Part shown: positions 45,305 to 55,860 of the stretch, piece after piece
Numbering within the stretch: position 1 is the stretch's first letter
Layout of the letters: each line of letters opens with the position of its first letter
Assembly (NCBI GenBank): GCA_947044405.1
Contig: CAMRHE010001096.1
Span: forward strand, 62,001-126,000
Origin: Leptodactylus fallax
Lineage: Eukaryota > Chordata > Amphibia > Anura > Leptodactylidae
Direction of reading: 5' to 3'
Length of the DNA: 64,000 nucleotides
The notes under the pieces: model-generated
The model's database searches: none
The model's input: the letters and a program-made list of their open reading frames with translations, nothing else
Told to the model about the DNA's origin: nothing
Position numbers and translations under genes: made by a program

Positions 45305-48152
45305 AACAAAAAAAGAAGACACATAGTACAAATGGTGGGGGAGGGAACTACCAAAGAGTTCTTTGAATGAGTGTTGTCCCCAATCAGTATAAATGAGGCC
45401 TTATGTTAAATGTGCTCCTTACCACAAAATGGTAGCAAAGAAAGAATAGAAAAGGAAGGAATGCACTCAAAATAATAAAAAAATATATCAAAATTTATTG
45501 AAAACATGATTAAAAACATGTAACACATAAAAGAAAAAAAGACATGACAAAAACAACAGTTCAACAGTTTGGTGTCAGCATGAAAGACAGAGACCAAATA
45601 CAATTTTGAACAATACAAGGAAATTTAGATCATATAGTAATATTTAGAATTGCGAAAAAAGATAATAATATCGGGGGTTTATTGACATATAACACATGCA
45701 TGAGTGCAATTATATAAGACAAATAATAAAATGTCTGGTATAACCCCTGTTAATATGCAACAGATAACATACTGAGTGAACCATTGAAACAGGTATGAAA
45801 GACATGTTTGCACAGGGGTTAATACATGTATAACAAATATAATTGTGCAAAGCTAGTAATAATATATATAGTATAATCCCTATTAATGTGCAAAGGGTGA
45901 TTAATGAAATAAACCACTGAAGTGCATACTAAGAACTGTAAGGAATTACATACCCATTGCTGAAATGATATAATGTGAGCAAAAGATAAACGCCTCTGCC
46001 CGCTGACACCACCCGACATACGTTTCGGCGCTTATGCCTTCATCTGGGGGTGGTATCAGTGGAGCAGGAAGTGGCTTAATATATCCCACAGAATGTGATT
46101 AAGATTAAATTAAATTAGATTAAGGCGTGCTGCAACACGTACCCCTCACTCCTATGAGAACATTGCCTAAGTAATGTGGCGCATGTGTTTACTCCCAAAC
46201 ATGGCTGCATCACATGGTCACGTCCGTACGCGATGATGTAGACACGAGATCAAACGTAGTTACATCATAGTGATGGATCGCGTCCACATCTCGCAGTATT
46301 ACGGGCAGATCATGGAGCGGATAGTGAGAAGTGTAGACATGCACACCCAAGGCAGAATATACAGAGGTAGGAGTATAAGTACGATGGGCATGGAAGCAGC
46401 TAATACACCCATCGAAATAATACAGATAATGGACCCTAACAAAAAAATAAGTGATATTAAAAGATGTGCCAAGGCAATGAGCCGATGTAGATTAATGTCA
46501 GTTATGACAGTTATAAAAGTGTATATTTACATACATACCATAAAGGAACAGATGTGAACAAGTGTAAGGTATGAAAAACCACACGTAATAAAGTACAGTG
46601 TGCAGAAATGATGTAACTGTAATATAAATATACATATAAATAGTGAATATTATGAATACAATGAATAATAAATTCAATAATGATATTAAAGGTGAAAAAA
46701 AAAAAAAAGGGGAGGGAAGAGTCCTAGTCCATCAATGACATCAGACTGTGCACACATCACTGGGATCCAAAATGGATTAAGCCATGTAAAGTAGAAATAA
46801 CTAAAATAGACAAATGAAAACAATAAGTAACGAATAAAAACATATATGAAAAAAATTAAAAATTAATAACCCCACTAACAAAAAAACACAAACAAGAGAT
46901 TACCAAATCCGAGCAGTATAAAGTTACCGAAATACTACAAAGCCAAGAGATTCATTTAAACCTGCAGGAGAGAGAGAGTCCCCAAGGTCCAAATCCATTT
47001 TGCCTCACATTGAGCCAAACGTTTTTTTATTCCCCCACCCCGTATGTTTAGAGGGATACAATCAATCCCTCGTGCCTGCAATAAGGCAGGGTTACTGTTG
47101 TGACATTGCGCGAAGTGTTTGGCAATCGGTTAAAATTTATCAATGTCAATCTCGTTTTTACTTGCCAGAATGTCACGTACATGTTCCCTTACTCTGATCT
47201 TAAGTTCCCTGGATGTAAGTCCAATATAGATCAATGGGCAGGGACAGGTGGCGTAATAAACCACATACAGTGTGTTGCAAGTAATATGGTGTTGAATTTG
47301 AAATGTCTTGTTCCCCTGTGCATTACAAAAGCTTATAGCTCTTTGGATATTTGGAGAGGCGACACAGCGCCCACAACGGGAACATCCCCTATTTGGGCCT
47401 TTTGTGCCAAAGATCCCATCCTGTCTCACCTCATATTGACTTTTAACAAGTAGATCTTTCAAATTCTTAGATCTCCGGGAAACGACGCTCGGAAAGGAGG
47501 GAACATATTGTCCCAGAATAGTATCCCCCTGTAAAATAGGACAAAATTTAGAAAGCGCATTCTGCATCTCTGACCAATGAGAATGAAAATGAGTTATAAA
47601 ACGTACCCTATTGTTATTGGGTTCCTTTGACCGTGCAGAATGTACCAAATTAGATCGTGATGTATTTTTAGCTCTCCAATAGTCCTGTCTGATTCGTTTT
47701 TGACTATATCCTCTATCGGTAAAACGTTGTTTGAGATCATGAGCATAACGTTCAAAACTCTCATCTGTTGAACAGATCCGTCTAACTTGCAGAAATTAAC
47801 CAATAGGAACTGCGTTGATTGTCTGAGATGGATGGGATGAAGAAGCAAGTAATAAAGAGTTAACTGCTGTCTCTTTTCTAAATATTTCAGTTTTTATGAT
47901 GTCAAATTTGTCCCTATACAAACAAACATCCAGGAAGTCAATTTTAGACCTATCAAATCTTAAGGTGAGATGTATGTTCAGTTCATTATGATTGATATCA
48001 TCAATAAAGTCATGTAACTGCTGTTCATTGCCCTCCCAGACGATCAGGACATCACTGATGTACCACATCCAAGTGTGAATGCGGCCCATCGAGACGTCCC
48101 AATCGTCCAGGGAGAGGTCCCTCTCCCACAGCCCCAGGAACAAATAGAGGAC
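45305..48152 (-). mobile_element. Penelope-like element, 5'-truncated, between 240-bp direct repeats
   Basis: On the minus strand it begins inside the reverse transcriptase (48152), passes through the GIY-YIG region (about 47130-47300) and ends with about 1.7 kb of non-coding sequence, including CGTTTCGGCGCTTATGCCTT near 46021, a motif often seen in Penelope ends, and AAAATTTATTGAAAACATG near 45490. Its outer borders coincide with the inner borders of the direct repeats. Small frames in 45305-46990 have no family resemblance. Confidence 0.83.
47110..48150 (-). pseudogene. Penelope-like RT C-terminal part and GIY-YIG domain
   Basis: Minus strand: LFLGLWERDLSLDDWDVSMG, then WYISDVLIVWEGNEQQLHDF where the family has YIDDVLILW, so the first catalytic Asp of the YxDD box is replaced by Ser. 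Next DFLDVCLYRDKF, TEIFRKETAVNSLLLASSSH (RT thumb region), a frame change near 47800, FITHFHSHWSEMQNALSKFC, GCSRCGRCVASPNIQRA (Cys-containing linker) and TLYVVYYATCPCPLIYIGLT followed by SRELKIRVREH, the GIY-YIG core with YIG intact. Truncated at the N-terminus and frameshifted. Confidence 0.9.
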
Positions 48153-48392
48153 GGGGCAGGGAGGGCGCCATATCTGGGGAGAATATGTTGTTAGGTCACC
48201 TGTGCACATCATTACACTGCAGAATACTGCTAGTTATACAGCACAGAGTACAATGTGCCGGAAATATATTCTAGTCATAGGAATAAGTCATTGTGAATGG
48301 GGATTACACCTGTAATTACTTTATGAGGAGATTTTACCTCACACTACTTTATATATCTGTACACTGGTGGCCGGGTAGTGTATTTAGTCCTG
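48153..48392 (+). repeat. 240-bp direct repeat, right copy
   Basis: Copy of 45065-45304. It ends in TTTAGTCCTG and continues directly into the roughly 80-bp satellite, of which its last part is the first unit. Confidence 0.95.
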
Positions 48393-49680
48393 TAATGACC
48401 ACATGAGGTAATGTTACCTCTGAATATATCATACATCTGATCAGTAATGGTGGAGATAGCATATTTAGTCCTGGAATTACCACATGAGGTAAACTTACCT
48501 CACAGTATAGCGTCCATCTGTAAAGTAGCGCTCAGCGTAGTGTATTTAGTCCTGTAATTGTCACATGAGGTATATTTTCCTCACAATATGGTGTCCATGT
48601 GTACAATAGCTGTCAGAGTAGTGTATATAGTACTGTAATTACTACAAGTTACCTTTATTATGGCGTCCATGTGGATAATACCAGTTAGCGGAGTGTATTT
48701 AGTCCTGTATTTCTTTTATTATAAAAAATACCCTATATACAGCAATATAAAACACTATATACAACATATACAGCAATATAAAACATACACTATATACAAC
48801 AATATAAAACATGTAAAATCATAATATGCCCACAAACACCACAGAGAATAAAGTAGTAACTGGTCCAGCCATATACACCATTGTATTAGTCCCTCACACC
48901 AACACACACATGACCCTCAACATCAAACCCCATACAAGCTATGAAGATTAATACATAACAAATAATTATAGTAATTTATGCCTAAACTTACCCCCTGGTA
49001 CATTGCCACAAAATAATCCACACATCTCACATATATTTTTAATACAATATAACAATAAATCAACAATAATGCAAAAATATACTAATAACTCCCTAACCTA
49101 ATAAACACAATGTGAAGCTTGATCCCCATCATCATCATCATCATCCTCTGTCAATGTGCAGTGGACCAGGCTTGTCAGTCTAAAATTTTAAAAGCCCCCT
49201 TAACCCCCTAGGTACAATCCCCCCCACATCCAAGCAACCGATATACAATATTTACAATGTACACAACTTGTTTTCCAAAATTCACAACTTATTCACCTCC
49301 ACAAAGTAACCCACACATGAAGGCCCAAGTTCGATGCTAATGTGTATAATTCCGGTTATCTTAGTATATTTAGCACTTTAATTACCATATGATGTAAATT
49401 GACCCTGCAATACTTCGTCCATCTTTACAGAGGTTGTTAGTGTAGTGTATTTAGTCTTATAATTACCACAAAGTAAGTTTAAACCACAATATGGCGTCTA
49501 TTTCTACAATGGCGTTTGGCCTAGCGTATTTAACCCTGTACTTGGCACATGAGATAAATTTCCCACACAATATATCATCAGTATATATATATATCTATCT
49601 CATGGTGGTCTGAGTAGTGTATTTAGTTCTGTAATGATACATGTGGTAAATCGTCCTTTGTAGGAAGGTCAACAGATTAT
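48378..49680 (+). repeat. Satellite with units of about 75-90 bp, interrupted
   Basis: Each unit holds AGTGTATTTAGTCCTGTAAT, ACCACATGAGGTAA, CCTCACAATATGGCGTCCAT and a (T)GTACAATGG-like end. Unit starts are near 48378, 48463, 48538, 48620, 48690 and, after an interruption, 49367, 49442, 49523 and 49613. Points of variation are many, so the array is old. Confidence 0.85.
48715..49340. other. AT-rich insertion of unknown type in the satellite
   Basis: Separates satellite units. It starts with T-rich TTTCTTTTATTATAAAAAAT, has short tandem repeats (CTATATACAGCAATATAAAA), a (CAT)n-like CATCATCATCATCATCATCC run near 49127, and no frame over 60 codons. It could be the 3' tail of a retroelement in reverse orientation; nothing decides this. 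Confidence 0.45.
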
Positions 49681-49890
49681 GTAATGAAATTTTCAGAAAT
49701 TACTGTTTGTATATTTCTAACAGTAAAAAATAAGGAATGGAAAATGGTGCCAGTGTGTTGTGAAACAATCTAAATTTTGGTTAGTCACAGAAAATACTTT
49801 TTTTTGCACATGTGACACATAATGGGGCATATTTATCTACTTAAAAAATTTGTCCTCATTGCACTAAAAAACTCTCAACTGAGTCTTCAA

Positions 49891-50350
49891 CTAAGTTAAC
49901 CCTGTTCTAAACTTGGTATACTTTATGCAAGAAAATCTGCGCCATATTGGTATTTTCACCCCCATAGCCACCCCACGGGTCTGGAGAAAGAAGCGTTCCT
50001 TGAACGTAAAGAAGTTGTGTCTCAACACAAAATCCAATAACAGTAGGACCAGCTCCACCAGATCCCCATCTAGACCACTGTTTGTCAGGAAGAAGTGTGA
50101 AGCTGTGAGTTCATGTTTAATACATGTATACAAAGATTCAACATCCTTAACAAAGAATGGAAGGGTAGACACCAAAGGTTTCAAATAAAAACCCAAAAAT
50201 TGCAGACAGGTTCACACAAGCTGCCCCTTCCCCCATGCAATTTGCCGCCTGGGTGGATTCTGCTGGCATTTATGGATTTTCGGAAGAAAATATATGGTTG
50301 GTATCACTGGATGCTCAACATTCAAGCCTTCAAAAACTTTTCTTAAGATT
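49891..50350 (-). pseudogene. Penelope-like reverse transcriptase fragment
   Basis: Minus strand: PTIYFLPKIHKCQQNPPRRQ (near 50290), GFYLKPLVSTLPFFVKDVES, LYTCIKHELTASHFF, LLLDFVLRHNFFTFKERFFL and QTRGVAMGVKIPI. These are the N-terminal RT blocks of Penelope-like elements (LPKIHK, LPSFVKDT, SLYT.I.H, LLDFVL, Q.RGxAMG). The YxDD block is absent as the sequence ends near 49891. It differs from the copies at 11.9 and 47 kb. Confidence 0.88.
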
Positions 50351-50589
50351 TTATTGTTAGTCTTCAATTTTTGATAGCAACTAGTGTCATGGAGCTATCT
50401 AAATGCTTCCTTCTTATAATCTAGTTATATACCTTACACATATATTTATATTGAGGTACTTAATACTGATACCACTTAGAAATCTCTAACTATATATATA
50501 TATGCAAACACAATACACATATCTTTATTAGTATATTATATTTAATGCTAATACCATTTATATATATTTTTATTATATATTAAAAAGGC

Positions 50590-50905
50590 AAAAACAAACC
50601 TGTGGCACTGCCTAGGACAAGATACACTGACACAATAGTATCCAAACTTTTAAAGTGGAACAGTATAGGAACAACAATACACAATCCAACAGTGGTGCCT
50701 CCTCAAAAATATCAACAGCATGAAGCACAATGTCATTTGTAGGGGTAAGAAAAAAAGAGGGAGCACTCACCATGGATGTTTCTCCTTTATTCCATGTTTC
50801 ATGATAAAAAAGCAGCAGTAGTGGAGAGAGGATGAGTTTAGCATTTGGGCGACGGCCGTTTCACACTCTCTGTGCTTCCTCTGGCCCTCCTCGTACTCGT
50901 TTATT
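50590..50905 (-). mobile_element. Penelope-like terminal repeat
   Basis: GAGCACTCACCATGGATGTT, TCCTTTATTCCATGTTTCAT, AAAGCAGCAGTAGTGGAGAG and CTCTGTGCTTCCTCTGGCCC match 11035-11345. Here GGGCGACGGCCGTTTCACAC is present in addition, a motif typical of Penelope ends. Between 50351 and 50589 is AT-rich sequence that includes a diverged unit of the AT-rich array (GAGGTACTTAATACTGATAC near 50452). Confidence 0.65.
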
Positions 50906-51013
50906 ATATATAATATATTAATGACTTTTATTATATATTTATGTATAATAAATAAATAAATTATATGCATGCTGTTCAATTATATAATTCAGGGCCTTTC
51001 TGATGTCACAGAC

Positions 51014-51240
51014 AGGGCTGGCATTAGGACGGTGAGGGCAAACTGGGCAATTGTCTAGGACCCCCATTCTCTAAGGGGGCCCCCTAGCAGAGGTGTCTGT
51101 AAAGGTATTTTCACAGTTTTATATTAGCTAGAGAGAATAGAATATGGATCCGATGAAGAGCTGAGCCCTGTCATTATCCTCAGTCTCTTGGGGTTGGGGG
51201 GTTGTCAAGGAATAGTAGGTTGTGAAAGAAAAAGAAGATC
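51014..51240 (+). mobile_element. Possible hAT terminal fragment
   Basis: CAGGGCTGGCATTAGGACGG followed by TTGTCTAGGACCCCC resembles the CAGGGCCGGC(C/A)TTAGG termini of hAT elements that carry a long non-coding end. No matching second terminus is seen before the piggyBac-type end at 51287. Confidence 0.35.
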
Positions 51241-51783
51241 TTACAATCCCTATGCCAGGTTATTTGACTGCAGATAACATTAACCCCTTGGGGGTCGCAG
51301 CCCAAAAGTACCACAATGACAAGGCCTCATCTTTGAAATCTGACATTTGTCACTTTATGTGGTGATAACTTTGAGTCGCTTTAAGATATCAAAGTGATTC
51401 TGACACTTTTTTTTTTCGGGACATATTGTACTTCGTATCAGTGGTAAATTTTGGTTGATATGTTTTGTCTCTAATTATGAAGAAAATAGGAAATTTTGTG
51501 AAAATGTTGAAAAAAATGCAGTTTTCAAACTTTGAAATTGCATGCCTTTTATATAGACAGTCATACAACCCAAATTACTTCATAAATATAATTTACCACA
51601 TCTCTGCTTGATGTTGCAACCAAACTTTAATTTTTTTCAGGTAGTATATAAGGATTAGATAGTCAAGTAGTAATTTTTCAAATACCTGAGGTACCAGAAC
51701 AGTTTAACCCCCCCATGACCTAATTTTAGAAACTAGACCCATGAAAGAATTTATCAAGGGGTATAGTGAGCACTTTGACCCTA

Positions 51784-53350
51784 CAGTCATGGCCAAAAGT
51801 TTTGAGAATGATACAAATATTAATTTTTACAAAGTCTACTGCTTCAGTTTTTCTAATGGCAATTTGCATATACTCCAGAATGTTATAAAGAGTGATCAGC
51901 TTAACAGCAATTACTTGCAAAGTCAATATTTGCCTAGAAAATGAACTTTATCCCCCAAAACACATTTCAACATCATTGCAGCCCTGCCTTAAAAGGACCA
52001 CCTAACATCGTTTCAGTGATTGCTCCATTAACACAGGTGTGGGTGTTGATGAGGACAGGGCTGGAGATCAATCTGTCATGATTAAGAAAGAATGACACCA
52101 CTGGACACTTTAAAAGGAGGCTGGTGCTTGCCATCATTGTTTCTCTTCTGTTAACCATGGTTATCTCTAAAGAAACACGTGCAGTCATCATTGCACTGCA
52201 CAAAAATGGCCTAACTGGGAAGAGTATTGCAGCTAGAAAGATTGCACCTCAGTCAACAATCTATCGCATCATCAAGAACTTCAAGGAGAGAGGTTCCATT
52301 GGTGCCAAAAAGGCTCCAGGGCGCCCAAGAAAGACCAGCAAGCGGCAGGACCGTCTCTTAAAAGTGTTTCAGCTGCGGGATCGGGCTACCAGCAGTGCAG
52401 AGCTTGCTGAGGAATGGCAGCAGGCAGGTGTGAGTGCATCTGCACGCACTGTGAGGCGGAGACTCTTGGAGCAAGGCCTGGTCTCAAGGAGGGCAGCAAA
52501 GAAGCCACTTCTCTCCAGAAAAAACATCAGGGACAGACTGATATTCTGCAAAAGGTACAGGGAGTGGACTGCTGAGGACTGGGGTAAAGTCATTTTCTCT
52601 GATGAATCCCCTTTTCGATTGTTTGGAACATCTGGAAAACAGCTTATTCGGAGAAGAAGAGGTGAGCGCTACCACCAGTCTTGTCTCATGCCAACTGTAA
52701 AGCATCCTGAAACCATTCATGTGTGGGGTTGCTTCTCAGCCAAGGGAATCGGCTCTCTCACAGTCTTGCCTAAAAACACAGCCATGAATAAAGAATGGTA
52801 CCAGAATGTCCTCCAAGAGCAACTTCTCCCAACCGTCCAAGAGCAGTTTGGCGCTCAACAATGCCTTTTCCAGCATGATGGAGCACCTTGCCATAAAGCA
52901 AAGGTGATAACTAAATGGCTCAGGGAACAAAACATAGAGATTTTGGGTCCATGGCCTGGAAACTCCCCAGATCTTAATCCCATTGAGAAGTTGTGGTCAA
53001 TCATCAAGAGACGGGTGGACAAACAAAAACCAACAAATTCAGACAAAATTAAAGCATTGATTCTGCAAGAATGGACTGCTATCAGTCAGGATTTGGTCCA
53101 GAAGTTGATTGAGAGCATGCCAGGGAGAATTGCAGAGGTCCTGAAGAAGAAGGGTCAACACTGCAAATATTGACTTGCTGCATTAACTCATTCTAACTGT
53201 CAATATAAGCTTCTGTTACTCATAATATGAATGCAATTCTATTTCTGTATGTGATAAAAACATCTGACAAATACACATAAAAACCAGAGGGCAGCAGATC
53301 ATGTGAAAATATAATATTTGTGTCATTCTCAAAACTTTTGGCCATGACTG
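51784..53350 (+). mobile_element. Complete Tc1-like element with DD35E-type transposase
   Basis: The left end CAGTCATGGCCAAAAGTTTT and the right end complement it over 39 bp with a single mismatch; TA stands on both sides (51782-51783 and 53351-53352). 1567 bp. Between the terminal repeats lies one uninterrupted gene. Of all elements in the window it is the most intact and probably the youngest. Confidence 0.97.
52157..53173 (+). CDS. Tc1-like transposase, uninterrupted, 338 residues
   Basis: Starts at ATG 52157 (MVISKETRAVIIALHKNGLT); an upstream in-phase GTG at 52124 is not a likely start. Residues about 5-50 and 60-115 are the paired helix-turn-helix DNA-binding domains, with a GRPR hinge at 55-58. 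The catalytic Asp residues are at 149 (FSDES) and 241 (FQHDGAPCH) and the Glu at 277 ([11 protein letters not shown]). Thus 35 residues separate the last two, against 34 in ordinary Tc1 elements, including three others in this window. Ends KKKGQHCKY. Such enzymes cut and paste the element at TA sites by binding the terminal repeats. Nothing appears broken; whether it is expressed cannot be seen. Confidence 0.95.
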   Translation: MVISKETRAVIIALHKNGLTGKSIAARKIAPQSTIYRIIKNFKERGSIGAKKAPGRPRKTSKRQDRLLKVFQLRDRATSSAELAEEWQQAGVSASARTVRRRLLEQGLVSRRAAKKPLLSRKNIRDRLIFCKRYREWTAEDWGKVIFSDESPFRLFGTSGKQLIRRRRGERYHQSCLMPTVKHPETIHVWGCFSAKGIGSLTVLPKNTAMNKEWYQNVLQEQLLPTVQEQFGAQQCLFQHDGAPCHKAKVITKWLREQNIEILGPWPGNSPDLNPIEKLWSIIKRRVDKQKPTNSDKIKALILQEWTAISQDLVQKLIESMPGRIAEVLKKKGQHCKY

Positions 53351-54009
53351 TACAGGTGTTTCACAGATTATTTTTTACCATTGAGATGTGAAAATGACAA
53401 ATTACTTTTTTTTTACAATAAAATGTCACTTTTTCATCTTCACAAGGGGTAAAATGAGAAATTGCACCCCACATCTTGCTAAACAATTTCTCCTGAACAC
53501 GACAATAACCCATATGTGCGGATATATTGATGTACGGGCACATGGCAGCGCTCAGAACAGAAAGAGTGCGAGGTGGCTTTCGGAGGCCAGATTTTACTGG
53601 AATAGTTTTCAGGTACCATGTCCCATTTGCAGAGCCATAAAGGTGCCAAAATAGTGGAAACCCTCAAAATATGACCCAATTTTGTAAACCAGACCCCTCA
53701 AGGAATATATTAAGGGGTATAGTGAGTACTTTGACCTTTCATGTGTTATACAGAATTGGCTGTGAAATTGAAAAGCAACATTTTTTTCTATAAAATGTTG
53801 CTTTAACCCCAATTTTTGCATTTCCACAAGGGGAAAATGCACCCCACAATTTGTTAAGCATTTTCTCCCATCTATAGAAATTCCCCAAATTTGGATGTAA
53901 ACTGATGTATGGGCACAGTGTAGGGTCCAGAATGGAAGGGGCGATATTGGGATTTTGGAGGGCAGATATTGCTGGAATTTGTTTCAGGCACCATGTTGCA
54001 CAATTTGTA

Positions 54010-54340
54010 CATTTTACTGCCATACTGTGCCCTCTTACTGGACTGGTATTGGCGGAATTTCAGCCTCCCTTTGAAACAGATCAGAGACTCATCTACAGAA
54101 ATGTTCTGATCAGGGATGTATGATGCTGCAAATTTGACGTTAAAGTGGTCAATGACTGGCCTGACTTTGAATAGGCGGTCAGTGTTGGGGGCATCTTGGG
54201 GCGGGCACTGTGCGTTATCATTATAGTATAACAATTTCAGGATCATTTCAAAGCGTGTCCTGGTCATGACCATTCTATAGATTGGAGTGTTATACAAGCC
54301 GTCTTTACTCCAATATTGTCGAATTTTTGGTTTGTCATGT
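54010..54340 (-). pseudogene. piggyBac transposase, middle fragment (copy C)
   Basis: Minus strand: MYNTPIYRMVMTRTRFEMIL, YNDNAQCPPQDAPNTDRLFK, VRPVIDHFNVKFAASYIPDQ and ISVDESLICFKGRLKFRQYQ, ending YGSKMYKLC. ISVDESL holds the first catalytic Asp of the piggyBac DDD triad. After YKLC the frame goes straight into non-coding element sequence (NMVPETNSSN), so the second and third Asp are absent. Confidence 0.9.
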
Positions 54341-54349
54341 TGTCATGCC

Positions 54350-54899
54350 AACTTGCGCAGCGCAGTGGAGCAATTTAGTTACCGCCATATCCACCTTAGG
54401 CGGGGGACCCAACGATCCTGCTGAGGGAAATAGGGTCCTAAATCTCCTGGATAAATAGGTTGCACTTTTTGGGATGTCTCCACTCCCCTGTCAAAGCTTT
54501 ATCCAGTGTCACGTCCACTTGGAAGGCCCTAGGCCCCCTATTGGTGGAACTAGAGGCTTCCCCATGTTCAACATCACGGTCTCTGACCAGATGGACTTCA
54601 GCAGCCTAGGTATCCTTACCAAGGAAAAAAGAGGTCTGCTGGAATTTTCCGAAGTGTCTTCATCAGGCGAGTGCGTCTCATTGAGTATGTGAAATTCCTC
54701 CTCTGATGGAACTGACTGAGAATGTCTTTCAGTACGAGGCTTCTTAGAGATCTGAGAAATCGAGTCCCGGATTTTTTTTTTCCACGCTCCTCATACCATC
54801 AGACAGAAGAAAGTCACACTCTTTATAAGCGAAATGTTTCAGCTTAGAGGAGCTTTCCCTCCTGGAGTTGCCGCTGCCACCGGAAGCAGAGGAGGACAT
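54350..54899 (-). pseudogene. DIRS-like ORF1 (gag) remnant
   Basis: From an ATG at 54899 the minus strand reads MSSSASGGSGNSRRESSSKL and FAYKECDFLLSDGMRSVEKK, then after stops TLDKALTGEWRHPKKCNLFI and PPKVDMAVTKLLHCA. The last two resemble the W.HP...P.VD..V..L blocks of DIRS-type gag proteins in vertebrates. The gene is broken by several stops and cut off at 54350, where piggyBac sequence begins. Assignment by pattern only. Confidence 0.5.
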
Positions 54900-55860
54900 C
54901 AGTCAGAACAGCATCAGGAGATTGGAAAAAAAGCAGACAGTAGCAAACAAAAGGAAGCGTACAGAGGCCTCCCCTCTATATAAGAGGCAACCATTGTCTC
55001 AGGAGGAACGTTTAAATAGGTAGGGAGAAAACCATACTCACCCATAAAATTTATATACACAAATTCTTTTAGAGACCCTTAACAATGGGGTCTTTAATAC
55101 AGATACAGCGGTAAAGAGAATGGCCTAAAACTAGTCTGGTAGCGCAATACAGCAGTACAGAAAGTAGGTTGCAAAAGTGTAACAGAAAAAAATGGTCCCG
55201 GGAAAACAGGACCCGCAAAAAAGTTCCGGAGTTGAAAATGACAACCTCACTTTCTCCGGCTTTAACCTTTCTCTTTGCTTTTATTCCACTGCTATAGCAA
55301 GTGCGGTGTGTTCTTGTGGCAGTCTGGGATTGAACCATAATTGCATCAGAAGGCAGTGTAGGGAACTTGTGTCTGAGACGCTGTGATCTGTTGTAGCTGA
55401 GCACAAACACCTGAAGCATAAGCTCTGCTGAAAAGCTTAGCCAGGCCAGGAGCATAGAGGTTAAGAATTAACCCTGCAACACAGCCTCCAAGGCCCAGAA
55501 GCACACACAGCATGCACAACCTGCCAGCCGCAAACATCTCACCTGAGATCCGACAAGGGCAGGCACCCAGCTCAGAATGGCCACTGACAGAGAGTGCAGC
55601 AGGGAGAAACAAGGAAGCTTCAGGAATAAAAAGCTCCCAAGGAAAGAGATGAACAGCAGAAGAGGAGAAAGTTACTAAAATGTAGTTAAACCTCCAAATC
55701 CTTTTTAGGAAAAAAAAATGGGAGGACAAAAGAGCCTCCCTCCACCTGTCCCACCACACAGGACAGAAAAAAACAGTGAGGTGAGGTCTCCTTTGCCTCT
55801 TATAGGGGAATATCACTTAATGAATTATGTAAATTAAAATTTCCGCCTGTCCTACCATCA
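54900..55860 (-). mobile_element. Probable 5' region of the DIRS-like element
   Basis: Non-coding sequence upstream, on the minus strand, of the gag remnant. It has CTCTTATATAGAGG (54975, minus strand) and TTATAGGGGAATATCAC near 55800, and the blocks CCTGTCCCACCACACAGGAC and CCTGTCCTACCATCACACAG (55747 and 55842) recur within 100 bp. A 156-codon frame (55346-55816) has no family resemblance. Borders uncertain. Confidence 0.35.

Larger units (their letters stand above)
51287..54340 (-). mobile_element. piggyBac-type element, copy C, split by a Tc1-like element
   Basis: Starts at TTAACCCCTTGGGGGTCGCA, mirror image of the end at 26849. It continues to 51783, is interrupted by the element 51784-53350 and resumes (CAGGTGTTTCACAG); removing the insertion gives the same host arrangement as in the other copies. 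Non-coding 53353-54005 then joins directly to the middle of the transposase gene (54010-54340), so the C-terminal part of the gene is deleted. Confidence 0.78.

Noticed and set aside
55346..55816. Minus-strand frame of 156 codons with hydrophobic stretches
   Set aside because: No recognised domain; lies in the non-coding block next to the DIRS-like remnant. Could be revisited with a profile search, but nothing here supports a gene.
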